The translations under genes were made by a program, and so were the position numbers. From Elysia marginata (lineage: Eukaryota; Mollusca; Gastropoda; Plakobranchidae), in NCBI GenBank assembly GCA_019649035.1, contig BMAT01000426.1:225732-248816 (forward strand): DNA of 23,085 nt, given 5' to 3'. Under the pieces are notes generated by a model. That model saw only the letters and a list, made by a program, of their open reading frames with translations. It did not search any database and was not told the DNA's origin. Positions 1 through 9,625 of the stretch are shown piece by piece (within the stretch, counting starts at the first letter, position 1; every line of letters begins with the position of its first letter).

Positions 1-31
<31 letters not shown>
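1..31. repeat. (AG)n microsatellite, cut by window start
   Basis: An uninterrupted AG dinucleotide run opens the window and ends at GATG. The true 5' limit lies outside the window. Confidence 0.97.
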
Positions 32-69
32 TTTTCTTTTTAAATCCTTCAAGTAGTTTAGATACTCAC

Positions 70-298
70 CTCTCCCATTTTTTAAGACAAGAACAATTCG
101 CATACCATGCATTACGGTGATCACAAACACAAGTTGACCTTTTTGATTAGTCAAAGAAAATCTTTCAGTTAATATACACTGACGGCCTCAAGACGTTTGA
201 AATTCAATCAAATAGAAGTCATCACTGTCAGGATAAAAATATATTGGCGGAAAGAACGGCTGGGGTAAGTTATTTGCATTGTCCCAAACATCAAATGA
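70..298 (-). other. Possible exon or decayed coding remnant, unrecognised
   Basis: Read on the minus strand, a T-rich tract ending CCTTCAG (a good splice acceptor) precedes an open frame starting at 298. The frame begins SFDVWDNANN and reaches a TGA at 188-190 after 36 codons. The same frame then stays open (including QLVFVITVMHGMRIVLVL) to a consensus donor, GAG|GTGAGT, with the exon edge at 70. It could be a terminal exon ending at the TGA, a larger exon broken by a stop, or part of the transposase remnant lying beyond the neighbouring SINE on the same strand. I do not recognise the protein, and short open frames with fair splice sites also occur by chance. Confidence 0.2.
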
Positions 299-328
299 CT
301 GAAGGACAAAAAAAAACGGAGGGTAAAG

Positions 329-635
329 TGGCGTCGTCGTCTAATGGTAGACTCTCGGCTTATGGACCGAGAGGTCCGGAGTTGGAGTCCTGCTTTCGCT
401 GGGTCGACGTTTAGTCATTGAGAAAGGCTATTTACACACATTTCTACGCCTCTCTCATGCGTTAAAGGAGTACTCGACTTGTTAGAGTGCTATAGTAATG
501 CGCTTTATTTGCTGCTCCTCTGTCAATTCAGAAGGTAACTTGGTTGGTAAAGGTCTGCCAGGGTAGCCATGTAAAGCGCTTAGATCATATTAGACGAGTA
601 AGCGCTATTTAAAAACGCTCTTTACTTTATTTTCT
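329..635 (+). mobile_element. tRNA-derived SINE, copy 1
   Basis: The 5' part is tRNA-like. It has GTCTAATGGTAGA in the D-arm/A-box position, an anticodon-arm-like inverted pair (CTCTCGG/CCGAGAG) and a weakened B-box (GTTGGAGTCC). A conserved body follows, and the tail contains AAGCGCTATTTAAAAACGC followed by CTTTACTTTA. By eye it aligns along its whole length to the minus-strand copy at 3244-3573, whose promoter boxes are better kept. The A-box resembles Glu/Asp-type tRNAs, but parentage is uncertain. AAAACGG occurs just outside both ends and could be a target-site duplication. The element sits against the lower end of the transposase remnant. Confidence 0.85.
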
Positions 636-637
636 TT

Positions 638-1381
638 TTAAAACGGCCGGAATACTCTGGTTGTGTTTCTATCATATTTTTGGAACGGCAATCGAGTGTA
701 TGAAAAGATTATGACGGGGAACCTCTTCCTCTAGCCAAAATACGAAACTGAGGTTGTGTTTCAGTTATAATAAAATTGGTCGAGGAATTTTGGGCAAAAT
801 TTGAAGGTGCCATCAACACGCATAATGCTTTGACCTTGGCATTAGTTCCACATTCTTGTTGCTTTCAGAACAACTATCTCTGACTTTAGGTCAACCAGAG
901 CGATGAAATCTTCCGTTAAGTCTTTCACGATATAAAGTGTTTCTGTCCTATTATATGACAAGCTTGGTCTGCCTTTCTTCAGTGTAAGACGTACTTGTCT
1001 ACAGAGGTTGTCTACATCTTTCTTATCAATTGATGGAGAAGAAGCCGCCTCCCAGCAAACCATTTTCATAGGTCTTTACAAAAGCTGTTCAGTTGCTTCC
1101 CGTTTCAAGCTGTTTCGGAGCGATCTCATTTTCGAAGCGTGCTGTGAAGTTTCTCCGGTGTTATGCTGTTGGGTATTAATCTTTTTACTTCCGTCATTCG
1201 TCATCGGTTGTGGGAGTTCCTTTGCAAGACCGCTTTGCACATCTCCGTCGAGTAGATTTTGACTTACGATATTGTTCAGCTACTGTATAGATAAATCTTT
1301 GATGCAGAAGTCCTTTTCCCCCTTTGTTCGTAGTGTATCTCTCCAATTGAAGCCGGCTGTTAATATAGATCTATTTAAACT
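638..1381 (-). pseudogene. Decayed MULE-type transposase fragment
   Basis: One minus-strand frame can be followed over about 248 codons with five internal stops: 1280-1282, 1076-1078, 842-844, then a TGA at 761-763 and a TAG further on. The core at 785-817 reads VDGTFKFCPKF, followed by LDQFYY. This matches the start of the MULE transposase domain, where a hydrophobic stretch runs into DGTFK-x-CP-x-F-x-Q-hY and the D is the first catalytic acid. Upstream, EDFIALVD and EIVVLKAT fit the usual strand pattern before that motif. The later catalytic residues are not visible, and no FLYWCH or terminal repeat was found. It is a dead copy of a Mutator-like transposon or of a host gene derived from one. 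The SINE at 329-635 abuts its 3' side. Confidence 0.65.
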
Positions 1382-3243
1382 TCACAGTTTCTTAACATAA
1401 ATACATGTATGTAAATTCTGCAGCCCAGAACTCAAACAAATCTGAACTAAGAAAGTCCGCACATCTCGTACAGTGGACCTCACCTCTCACCCCATATGTT
1501 TAACTTTACATGTATTGTGTAAACGACCGGCCCTGTATTAAAAATGTTTTTGGTATTGCCTTTTTTCTTACAGCTTATGACGAAAAATTAATTGGAAGAT
1601 ATTGATCAAAATAGTTCTTGTAATCATGTTTATTTGTGTTTGGGCTGGGTATTGTCAGTATTTGGACCGTTTCCAGCAGTGGGCAAGTTCTTGTAATTTT
1701 GTAAACGCTATGGTTTGTTGATTGCTTTAAAGGATTTTTACTGTGCAGTGCGATTACTTGAAATACATTCTGAATGTAAACTTTGATTACAAGTACTAGC
1801 GGGTTTTACTGACAGGGGTTGTTGGCATATGATGTCATTATGGCATAATATAAGAAAACACCGACCGTTCTTTCCGGAAATCTAAAAATCAAGGCCTTTT
1901 CTTCGTTATTCACTGATCGAATTTTATACGTTTTAACTGTTCTTTTGTCTGAATTTAGTGAACTTTAAAATGTTAATAATGGCGTTTATTAATTAACTTT
2001 GTAATTTGTAACTGTGACAAGTTATATAAATTCAGTGCAATCTCCTTCTTCCCCTCTCTTTTTCTTCTCTTTTCCGCTTCTCATACTTTTCGCTCCACTT
2101 CTTTTTTTTTTTTAAATAAAGCATGCCCTTAGTTTTGTCTTACCTGGCATCGTTTGCATAAATCTGAATTCGCCTTTCACTTTAAATTGATTTCCGAAAC
2201 TTGTTGTGTTGGCAAAAACCGTAGCTTCTAAGCCATGGTTACGACAGTATGGATTGCTTTCATGATATGCGAGTCCAGAATAAAAATGATAGGGAGAGCG
2301 CCCACGCCCTTACGGATCGCCAGTAGAGACGGTATAGATCCGTAGGTCAGTACCCTAACAAGAGCAGTGATGGAGTATCACTACCTGGCGTACTGTCACA
2401 CCAGACGAAGCGCATCCAAGACAATCGATTTCACGGATGTGTGTTTCCAGGCTCTGGGTTGGACTTAAGGGGTTCTCATTACTTATTTACCGTTGTTTTC
2501 TTTGTTTCCTGCGCACTGAAAATTGTCTATGACTAGATCTGTGATCAAGTACTTCCTCGACTCGCCAATTTCAATTTAAGACAAGATGTGCTTGGATGAT
2601 CTAACGATCCCGGCAATATCTTTTAACATTTCATACTTTTTTATTTCCTTTATGACTATATTCTATTTTCAACCTTCTTTAGTCCAAACTTGCATTAATC
2701 TTTTAAATAAAAAGATAACGTTCTTGATGCCTTTAAGTCCTATTTGCTAAGGATAATCTTTAAGTACCTTTAACCAGGAAATAAATTATACACTTGGTCA
2801 CATTTAGGCCTAAATCTCATGAAAAAAAACCTGAAGAAATTTGAATTATGCTCTCAAGTCTAATCAAAGCATGCCCTTTATCTCTTATTTTTATTCAGAC
2901 GTAGATAAACAATCGCAGGATTCGGACCACATAATTCTTGAATCCACCCCATAGCTCTATGTGATTTGTATTTCTGAGTGTGTAAACCGACGGTGTATGA
3001 TAGCAGATGACACTAAGTCAATAAGTCGTGGGCGACCACAAGGTGATTCGTTATCTTTCAACAACCTCGCCAACCAATCCCCTGAATGGTCACAGTGGAC
3101 ACGGCCTATGACAATTAACGTTATAGGACTTGGCAGTTCGATGAAAATTTTGGCATTATCGCTCATGTTGAACGTCTATAAGACTTAAAAGCGTGCTGTG
3201 AAAAGAAAAAAAAACAACTGGATAGGCTCATTGTTGAACAATT
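1382..3243. other. Intergenic or intronic stretch, no gene recognised
   Basis: Mostly AT-rich DNA with pyrimidine runs near 2040-2115. A GC-richer block at about 2280-2470 contains an open stretch of about 40 codons (including RAVMEYHYLAYCHTRR) that I cannot assign. Overlapping short frames on both strands near 2957-3188 look like chance. Its 13-mer AGGCTCTGGGTTG (near 2449) recurs near 5050, which may mark an old dispersed repeat. Confidence 0.5.
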
Positions 3244-3573
3244 AAAGTAAAGAGTAAAGTAAAGAGCGTTTTTATATAGCGCTTATCCACTAATGTGCTC
3301 CAAGCGCTTTACATGGGTTCCCCGACAGGCCATTCCCAACCAAAGTACCTTCTGAACTCACAGAGGAGCAACTAGTTAAGCGCATCACTCTAGCATTCTG
3401 ACAAGTTTTTTCACTGCCTATAGTCGGGTACTCGTTTAACGCATGAGTGAGGCGAAGATGTGTGTAAATAGCCTTTTTCAAGGACTAAACGTCGACCTGC
3501 CGAAAGCAGGACTCGAACCCCGGACCTCTCGATCCGAAAGCCGAGCGTCTATCACTAGACCAAGACGCCACAC
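3244..3573 (-). mobile_element. tRNA-derived SINE, copy 2 (minus strand)
   Basis: On the minus strand this starts GTGTGGCGTCTTGGTCTAGT (A-box region), keeps an intact B-box (GGTTCGAGTCC), and runs through a body ending AAGCGCTATATAAAAACGC with a short CTTTACT tandem tail. It is the same family as 329-635 but in opposite orientation and better preserved. The shared body beyond the tRNA head shows that this is a SINE and not a tRNA gene. Tails built on AGCGCTATATAAA are common in marine invertebrate SINEs. I saw no convincing target-site duplication. Confidence 0.9.
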
Positions 3574-4916
3574 ATTTGCAGTCGATATGGATTATGACGA
3601 TTGGTCGAGGGAAATCAGTCTTATCAAGACATGCACACATAAAATAAATCGATAGAGGCTACCCTAGTCACGTAAATAAGCAATGCACGTAGTAGTTTAA
3701 TTTGATAATATGCTGATTCGCGGAGAACCCTTTCTCTTCTTCCTTTTTCTCTCCCCTCCCCCTTCTCCTCATTATTAAATGTATTGTCAATAGTGCTGCT
3801 GCAATACCATAACCACTTCCATTGCCACCATTACTTAAAACATTTACAGTGTTCATTGTACATAATTATGTTACAAGCATTTTGGTTGGCGCGTTTTCTG
3901 GCACGGCTGTGTGGATTCTAGACCGATGGATTGACAATCACTATTATGCTGCAAAAAATTATTTAAATCCCATCTGCTTTGAATAGGTATGTATCTTTCA
4001 AATTTCCACCTGAGCAATCACTGCTCAAAAGCTCAAAAGAGCTGTCACCTTTCAAAAAGAACCATTCAGTTTTTTCGGCAAACCGATTGACAACCCTTAC
4101 ATTTTTTAATCTATAGATCTTTGTTCAGTCTTAATGACACACCCACAGTTTGCGTGTCCACAATATCTTTCATACTCTATTTTGTCGGCGATCGCTGCTT
4201 ACAGTTTTAAGGAATTTACAAGGCAACCAGTGTTTTTAAACAAAAAAAAATTATTTTAAAAGAAATTTAATACTTTCGCTGGCTCTCTGGAAGGGTTATT
4301 TAGACGCACCCCCCCCCCCAACGTTTGTAACTGTGCGTAAAAGTACTTAACACGCCATGACTACGCCTCTTCCTGCAACATATGGAAGAATAGTTTTTTC
4401 CTTCTTTCTCACCAAGGTCAGATCTTCTTTGAGATCCGGTATGCTGTTTTTTTTTTTTTTAATTATTTTGTATGTGTCTTCTTTGTCTAAGTTACTTTGT
4501 GCCTGTGCCTGTCTGTTATCAGTTCCTACGAAGTTTCATCAGCCAAATTAATGGCATCTTACGATATCCTTACTTTATGCTTGTTCTGGACCAGCAAGAA
4601 CTAAAAAAAATAATGTTAAATATCGTCCAATCATTACCCTTATTCTTGTGCAACTGATAAGATATCAGACTGAGAGAAGATAGCCGAACATTGTGATCTT
4701 GCGCTGCAGGTGCAAGTACCTCTTATCATGTGTAGAGAAGGTTCTCAAGCTAGAACAAGTAATGTTCGACCTGAAAATTTGTGAATTTCATGTACTAGCC
4801 AACTGCGAAAAGAACTTGTCTTGTTGAACGCACACTCTAGCTTTTACAATGGCTAGCATTCAAATCTTGGTCTACCTAGACGTTGACGCCGATTCAGATT
4901 TTATGCCCAGAAGGAA
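3574..4916. other. Non-coding stretch, no gene recognised
   Basis: AT-rich DNA with a C9 run near 4311-4319, poly-T tracts and a pyrimidine-rich stretch near 3730-3770. Open frames here are short, have no recognisable domains and coincide with low-complexity sequence. Confidence 0.5.
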
Positions 4917-4935
4917 CTCTCTCTCTCCCTCTCTC

Positions 4936-4979
<44 letters not shown>
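4917..4979. repeat. (CT)n microsatellite, imperfect
   Basis: CT dinucleotides with interspersed CCCT and TTTCT variants in the left half and a purer run in the right half. Such interruptions usually indicate an older left side and slippage on the right. Confidence 0.95.
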
Positions 4980-4981
<2 letters not shown>

Positions 4982-5940
4982 ACCACACTTGAACTAAAAA
5001 ATATACCGTTGTAAATTTTTTAGAGGCTGATATTTTTAAAAAGTATTTTTAGGCTCTGGGTTGTCTCGCATGCAAGGTGAAGACAAAGGCAGTTTGGGCC
5101 TTAGCTGCATTATAATAAGATTCTTTTTAACTGAGTATAACGCCACATTGTCATCAAATTTATCTTCTGGAATATTTTTTTAAAGAAAATAATTGTGGCT
5201 TTAACCCATGAGGAAAAAGTATGATGCAGTTCCTGATTTTTCGCTTGATGCTTCGACCTACTTTTAGCAAGCTTTATCACAGTAGTTATTTGTTTCGTTG
5301 TTCTGTTTTGTTTTTTTTAGTTTTGTTCCCTAGGTTCGAAAATTCAATAACCTTGTTAATTCAATCATGAAATACACACAGCTATGGAATATGGTCATCA
5401 TATTCATACTTCCAGAAATGTTGACATCGGTGCCTTAGTTTTGTGCCGTTCACAATGGTTTATAAAGCGGAGGCCTGTAAACGCTCATTGTATTTTTGCA
5501 CAGTGCGCTTATTTTGTTATCTCAACGCCTGGAAATTTTTTTTCCGATTAAAAAAAGAAATACACTCATTCTACGATGTCACCCCGCGTCTTTTCACGTG
5601 CACGCCTTCTCTTTCCCCCGCCATACATGTCCTTGAATAGGAATGTTTTGAATATCCATAACTCCGTGCAAGTATCTCCACTTTTCATAGTTCTAATCAT
5701 TTTACATCAAAATCATAGCCTATGATTTGTAAATTTTGGTGCACTGAATTATTTACTTTAAAGAATTTATAAATATACAAGCGATTACTAAAGTGACTTT
5801 AATAGAGATATTCTATTCTTCCATCCTTCCAGCAAAAAAGAAAAAAATCATTTAGAAAATCAGGGACGGAAACCAAAGATATTATGAATAGGCCTACACT
5901 TATTGCAGTATAGTATTTACCGCGAAAACGGCGCCAAAGA
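4980..5940. other. Non-coding stretch, no gene recognised
   Basis: AT-rich DNA with poly-T runs (about 5309-5318 and 5527-5540) and one TAGGCCTA palindrome near 5891. No domain, RNA gene or mobile-element boundary was recognised. Confidence 0.5.
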
Positions 5941-5956
5941 GGCTGTCTGGTCGCGA

Positions 5957-6134
5957 TAGACCTAGATCTAATTCTAGATCTAAGACCTAGATCTAGTCTA
6001 TAGATTATTGATTTATTCTGTGGTTAGGATGTAGAGCTAACCCGAGCCGCATCCTACTTAAAATAAACGACGCTAGGTCTAGATCTAGTGAGCTTTTTGT
6101 CATTTCCAGTGACACTGATATAGATCTACTCTAG
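5957..6134. repeat. Cluster of TAGATCTA palindromes
   Basis: The 13-base word AGACCTAGATCTA occurs at 5958-5970 and again at 5983-5995, with a further CTAGATCTAA between them. GGTCTAGATCTAG lies at about 6076-6088 in inverted form, and ATAGATCTACTC lies near 6119. The words are mutually inverted as well as direct repeats, so the segment can form several small cruciforms. It may be a degenerate mobile element or simply over-use of this palindrome, which also occurs singly at about 1365, 12772 and 17765. Confidence 0.6.
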
Positions 6135-6577
6135 AATTTTTAGATATAGCCCGACACAGCACCTAAAAGCAAAGCTTTCTTGGCGTTATCTACAACAGAA
6201 TACTTTTTTTATTTCACTTATGTTGCGTTTATAATTTACACTGTAATTACCTAAGTTCATTCCCTGTGAAAATGCCCAAGTTTTTAATTTAAGACAAACA
6301 GGCACTCAATTTATCTAAGCTACCTGTGTTCTGTCTTTTTCAACGTTCTACGACTTCTGTCCTTTATCTTTTTGCTAATTGTATCTGCTCTTTTTATTTC
6401 TTTATACACATGCATCACGTTGATATATATAACATAATAGCATTGTTATTTAATAAGTTGTAAACCGACACATGTAGCCACAGCCAAAATATTGATTTAT
6501 TTTGAAAATGTAGGATAATCAGTCACAAAAAGCGTGTACAAATCAAGTAAACATGTACAATATGTAGCCCAAAGAAT

Positions 6578-6581
<4 letters not shown>
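6135..6581. other. AT-rich non-coding stretch
   Basis: No gene or repeat recognised; simple AT-rich sequence leading into the GA microsatellite. Confidence 0.5.
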
Positions 6582-6634
<53 letters not shown>

Positions 6635-6689
6635 CAGACAGACAGACAGACAGAGTGAGACAGGCAGACAGATAGAGAGAGAGACAGAC

Positions 6690-6728
<39 letters not shown>
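6582..6728. repeat. Compound (GA)n/(GACA)n microsatellite
   Basis: About 147 bp of pure purine-rich repeat: a GA run, then GACAGA and GACA units (four or five tetranucleotides in a row near 6632-6652), then mixed GACAGGCAGA units, then GA again. Open frames of Arg/Glu or Ser/Leu across it are a result of the repeat and are not genes. Confidence 0.97.
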
Positions 6729-6731
<3 letters not shown>

Positions 6732-7800
6732 TTGCTATGCCTCTAATAATAAACACTTGACCTTTCCAAGCGTTCGCTGTCAGCCTGCTGAGAAACCTCT
6801 AGCCTAATCATCGTATACAAAGAGTTCATTGTTTCCTGACACAATCCTCACCTCGCGATAAACAAAAACAAAAGAAAAACTCACCATTGAAATCAGAGCA
6901 ATAGGCGAAAACACTTGTAGGGCTGAGTTAAAAGAGTTTATCGCATTGTGTCAAAGGAGAGAAAAGGTATACCGGTACGCAATTTAGTAAAATAGATAGC
7001 GAGAGAAAAATATGGAAGAGATGGGGGAATTGGAGGCATAGCATACAGAGAGACAAAGACAAGCTGAGGCCAACACGTAGTTCGTAATAATTTTCTTTAT
7101 TGATGTCTCTGATACAGCAGGCACCAGAGCTGCCAAGATTTCGATCCGGAGGTGAAGTATGAAACGCCCCGTGTGAACTATGGATATGATTGTGTCGTCT
7201 GATGTAAAATTTGTGTTCTGTGTGTATACATTGTTCGTCGTTTGGCAAGGAAGGGTGGAAAACACAAAATAATAACACGCGAGGCTGTCACTAAATGTCG
7301 TGGTGTTGTGATGGACAAAGTGATTAACAAAGAATATACGACTCTTTTCGTAGGCTTTTACCCTTTATCCCTTTATTGTCTTAGCAGAATAAAGATGACA
7401 ATCACCTAACTTCAACTTATAAGATACATAATAAAATAAGAACTTAAAAAAATTTCGTTTAAGTGGCATCACCAATGACAATAATGTGTATTGTAACTTT
7501 TGTCTAAAAGATTTTATGGGATTAATTAAATGAAATTAAATAGTTGAAAATTTAGCAATTGCGATGGCGGACAAAGGTTTGGTCCGGCATCACAACCGAC
7601 AAGTTTTGAGTGTGGTAATAAATTTCTATTCACTTAAGATTTATAACAGAACATTATGAATATAATGTAATTTAACAGACATAAAAAAATCAACTTTACT
7701 TTTTTACAGTACATTACTTTTATTTTCTGCCATTTCTGAAAATACTTCGTCCGTCATCACCAACTACAGATTCACGACCTTCTATTTTATCACAGCCGTA
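6729..7800. other. Non-coding stretch, no gene recognised
   Basis: Moderately GC-rich around 7100-7290 and otherwise AT-rich. Two overlapping minus-strand open frames (6928-7278) carry Ser/Leu runs from the GA-rich sequence and show no domain. Nothing here is supported as a gene. Confidence 0.45.
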
Positions 7801-8260
7801 TCCATATTGTGTCTTTTGCTACGAGTAGCCTACAAGATGCAAAACAAAGCACAACAGACAGCTGTCTGAGCCTATTATATCCTGACCACAACTCTAAAGG
7901 TCTTTACAATCGTCGCTGTCTTGAAAGCAAGAATGACAAGATTGCCAATCAGATCGAGAACAGGCGCTGCTGTCTCTCGGCTTTTCAGCCCGTTATGGAA
8001 ATAGCAGGCGCGCTTGGCTGTATTTTCCGGCCTGTTTTCCGTGTTCACCAGGCAGCCATGATTGAAAACAAAAGCAGGGGGGTTTGCTGGGCCCAAGTGT
8101 ACCTGGTTGCACTACCTGGTCATCGCCTGGAGATAGACGTGTTTTGTTGTCTGTACTACAACAATAGCCTAAATTAACGTTTGAGGAGAACCGATGAAAA
8201 GGATCGTTTCCGGACAAGCCGGCCTTCGTAATGTGGGCTATGTTGCTGCATTGCGTTTCT
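7800..8260 (+). other. GC-richer block with a 122-codon open frame, unassigned
   Basis: This block is visibly less AT-rich than its surroundings and contains CpGs. The + strand is open from 7809 to a TAA ending at 8177. The frame starts at a GTG and its first ATG comes only at 7995 (MEIAGALGCIF). Two minus-strand frames overlap it, so much of the openness may come from low AT content. The protein shows no signal peptide, domain or repeat that I recognise. It could be an exon of an unknown gene, an old transposon fragment, or a CpG-bearing regulatory block upstream of the clarin exons. I cannot choose between these. Confidence 0.25.
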
Positions 8261-8505
8261 TTTTCAAATGGGATGCAATTGAGACATAATGCAAGTTTTC
8301 GGTTACATGTAGTAACTTTTGGGCCGATATATCAACGCTAGGGTGTTCTAAGGGTTAATGAGTGATACAAAAAAGATGAAATCAAGAGTGCAGAGTTCTC
8401 CAATTAGCTGTAAAAACGAGATTAATTTAACCATGCATTGCTTGCAAAGCTTACATGGTGCAGTTCTAACATTCTAAATGAAATTTAAAAGTTCGACAAC
8501 GCTGT
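8261..8505. other. AT-rich non-coding spacer
   Basis: Nothing recognised between the GC-richer block and the tandem duplication. Confidence 0.4.
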
Positions 8506-8597
8506 TTTTTATAATTTTGTTTTTATTTTGCATCCTTGCTTTGCTTGAAAATTTTTATAACCTTGTTTTTATTTTGCACCCTTGCTTTCCTTGAAAA
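8506..8597. repeat. 46-bp tandem duplication, two copies
   Basis: Units at 8506-8551 and 8552-8597 share the frame TTTTTATAA...TTGTTTTTATTTTGCA...CCTTGCTTT...CTTGAAAA and differ at about four positions. No third copy is present. The unit boundary has no adjacent mobile element, so this is most simply a local replication duplication. Confidence 0.9.
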
Positions 8598-9476
8598 TAT
8601 TGAACTAATGTCAAACTGCTAATCTGTCTGATATTTAATCTAATCTGATAACCTTTAATATTAGTAATAACAGTTTCTGCCATTGCAACAAGTATTAATT
8701 GAAATGGTTTGAAAAGCATGTTTAAAAAATTCTTAAGATACCTCTCTTATTTTTTTTGTACATTTTATTTTTTTTTTAGAAAGAAAAGTTTGACCTCTCT
8801 AAGTACCGTTTGAATTTCAGTTATTTGAGAAATGCGTTATCTTAGCTAAAAACGTACCTACAATGACAATGAACTGATGATAGACACCTAGTGCGGAAAA
8901 TAATCATCTAATTGCGTTATTCATGTCGTATTTTCAAAGGTTAATAGTTTATAAGTCTATGAGAAACTTATAATAATGCAATTGAAATTCTCTTCAATCA
9001 AACACCGGCGCTATCACATCTCCTAAAGAAAAGGATTCACAAGACTCGTTGGAAAAAAAAACTTGTTTGTTCAATACCTCTACTATTTTGATGTCTATGT
9101 TGTCTGCTTTTTACGTCAGAAATTTATTTTTCGTGTTATATCGATTTTCCCCGAAGTCTGTTATTCTTTCTTACGTATTTTTTTTTTGGTTAGTCGCATT
9201 GATTCCCAATGTGTTCTTAGTAATTATTATCCTCTCACTGATGTTATTAAAAGATATTTAAAAGAATCACTTTTTTTTTATTCTCTATTTTTTTTTCAAG
9301 ATTGACATTTCGACAAAGGTAGCAAATTCTCTCGCATTGTCACGATGTTGCGTTTTAAAATACATATGTAAACCATTTAAAGAGACCAGACTCATTAACT
9401 TGCATAAATTAAATAAAAAAAAATTTTAAACATCTACATTAAATGGGGCTGAAAACAACTTTCTCTTGTTTTGTAG
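8598..9476. other. AT-rich non-coding stretch
   Basis: Long poly-A and poly-T tracts (for example 8749-8778 and 9177-9187). Hydrophobic open frames at 9049-9305 are Phe/Leu/Ile-rich translations of T-rich DNA in two frames at once and are not convincing membrane proteins. Confidence 0.5.
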
Positions 9477-9625
9477 TCAATAAGCACAAGTCAGGATACT
9501 TCTGTAAGGACCACGGCCTGTTCTGTGTGGCATGCCGCGTGATTGTAGTTGGTGACAGTTTTGTCAGGCCTGCTGTCGATGAGTGTCAGATGGAGTCAGC
9601 TCTGTCTTCACTAGAGCTCAGCTAG
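9477..9625 (+). pseudogene. Short Cys-rich coding-like segment, possible B-box/TRIM exon remnant
   Basis: A pyrimidine-rich tract ending TTGTTTTGTAG (9466-9476) is a plausible splice acceptor. The following frame is open to a TAG at 9623-9625 and is more GC-rich than its flanks. Its Cys/His spacing (YFCKDHGLFCVACRVI) recalls the C-x2-H...C-x2-C half of a B-box zinc finger as in TRIM proteins, followed by an acidic/leucine stretch that could lead into a coiled coil. The expected downstream His/Cys ligands appear as VVGDSF, so a finger would be incomplete. A weak alternative donor (G|GTGACA at 9551/9552) would leave phase 1, compatible with clarin exon 2 at 11979, but the residues do not resemble a clarin first loop beyond a GLF tripeptide. 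Status: orphan exon, pseudogene or chance. Confidence 0.25.

Noticed and set aside
331..400. tRNA gene on the + strand
   Set aside because: The B-box is degraded and the tRNA-like part continues into a body shared with 3244-3573, so it is a SINE head.
1008..1262. 84-codon + strand open frame
   Set aside because: It lies opposite the MULE remnant, whose frame carries the recognisable motif; the + frame is its shadow.
6523..6756. Open frames of Ser/Leu or Arg/Glu repeats
   Set aside because: They are direct translations of the GA/GACA microsatellite.
9049..9305. Two overlapping hydrophobic frames that look like membrane proteins
   Set aside because: T-rich DNA yields Phe/Leu/Ile in any frame; there is no motif, and the two frames overlap.
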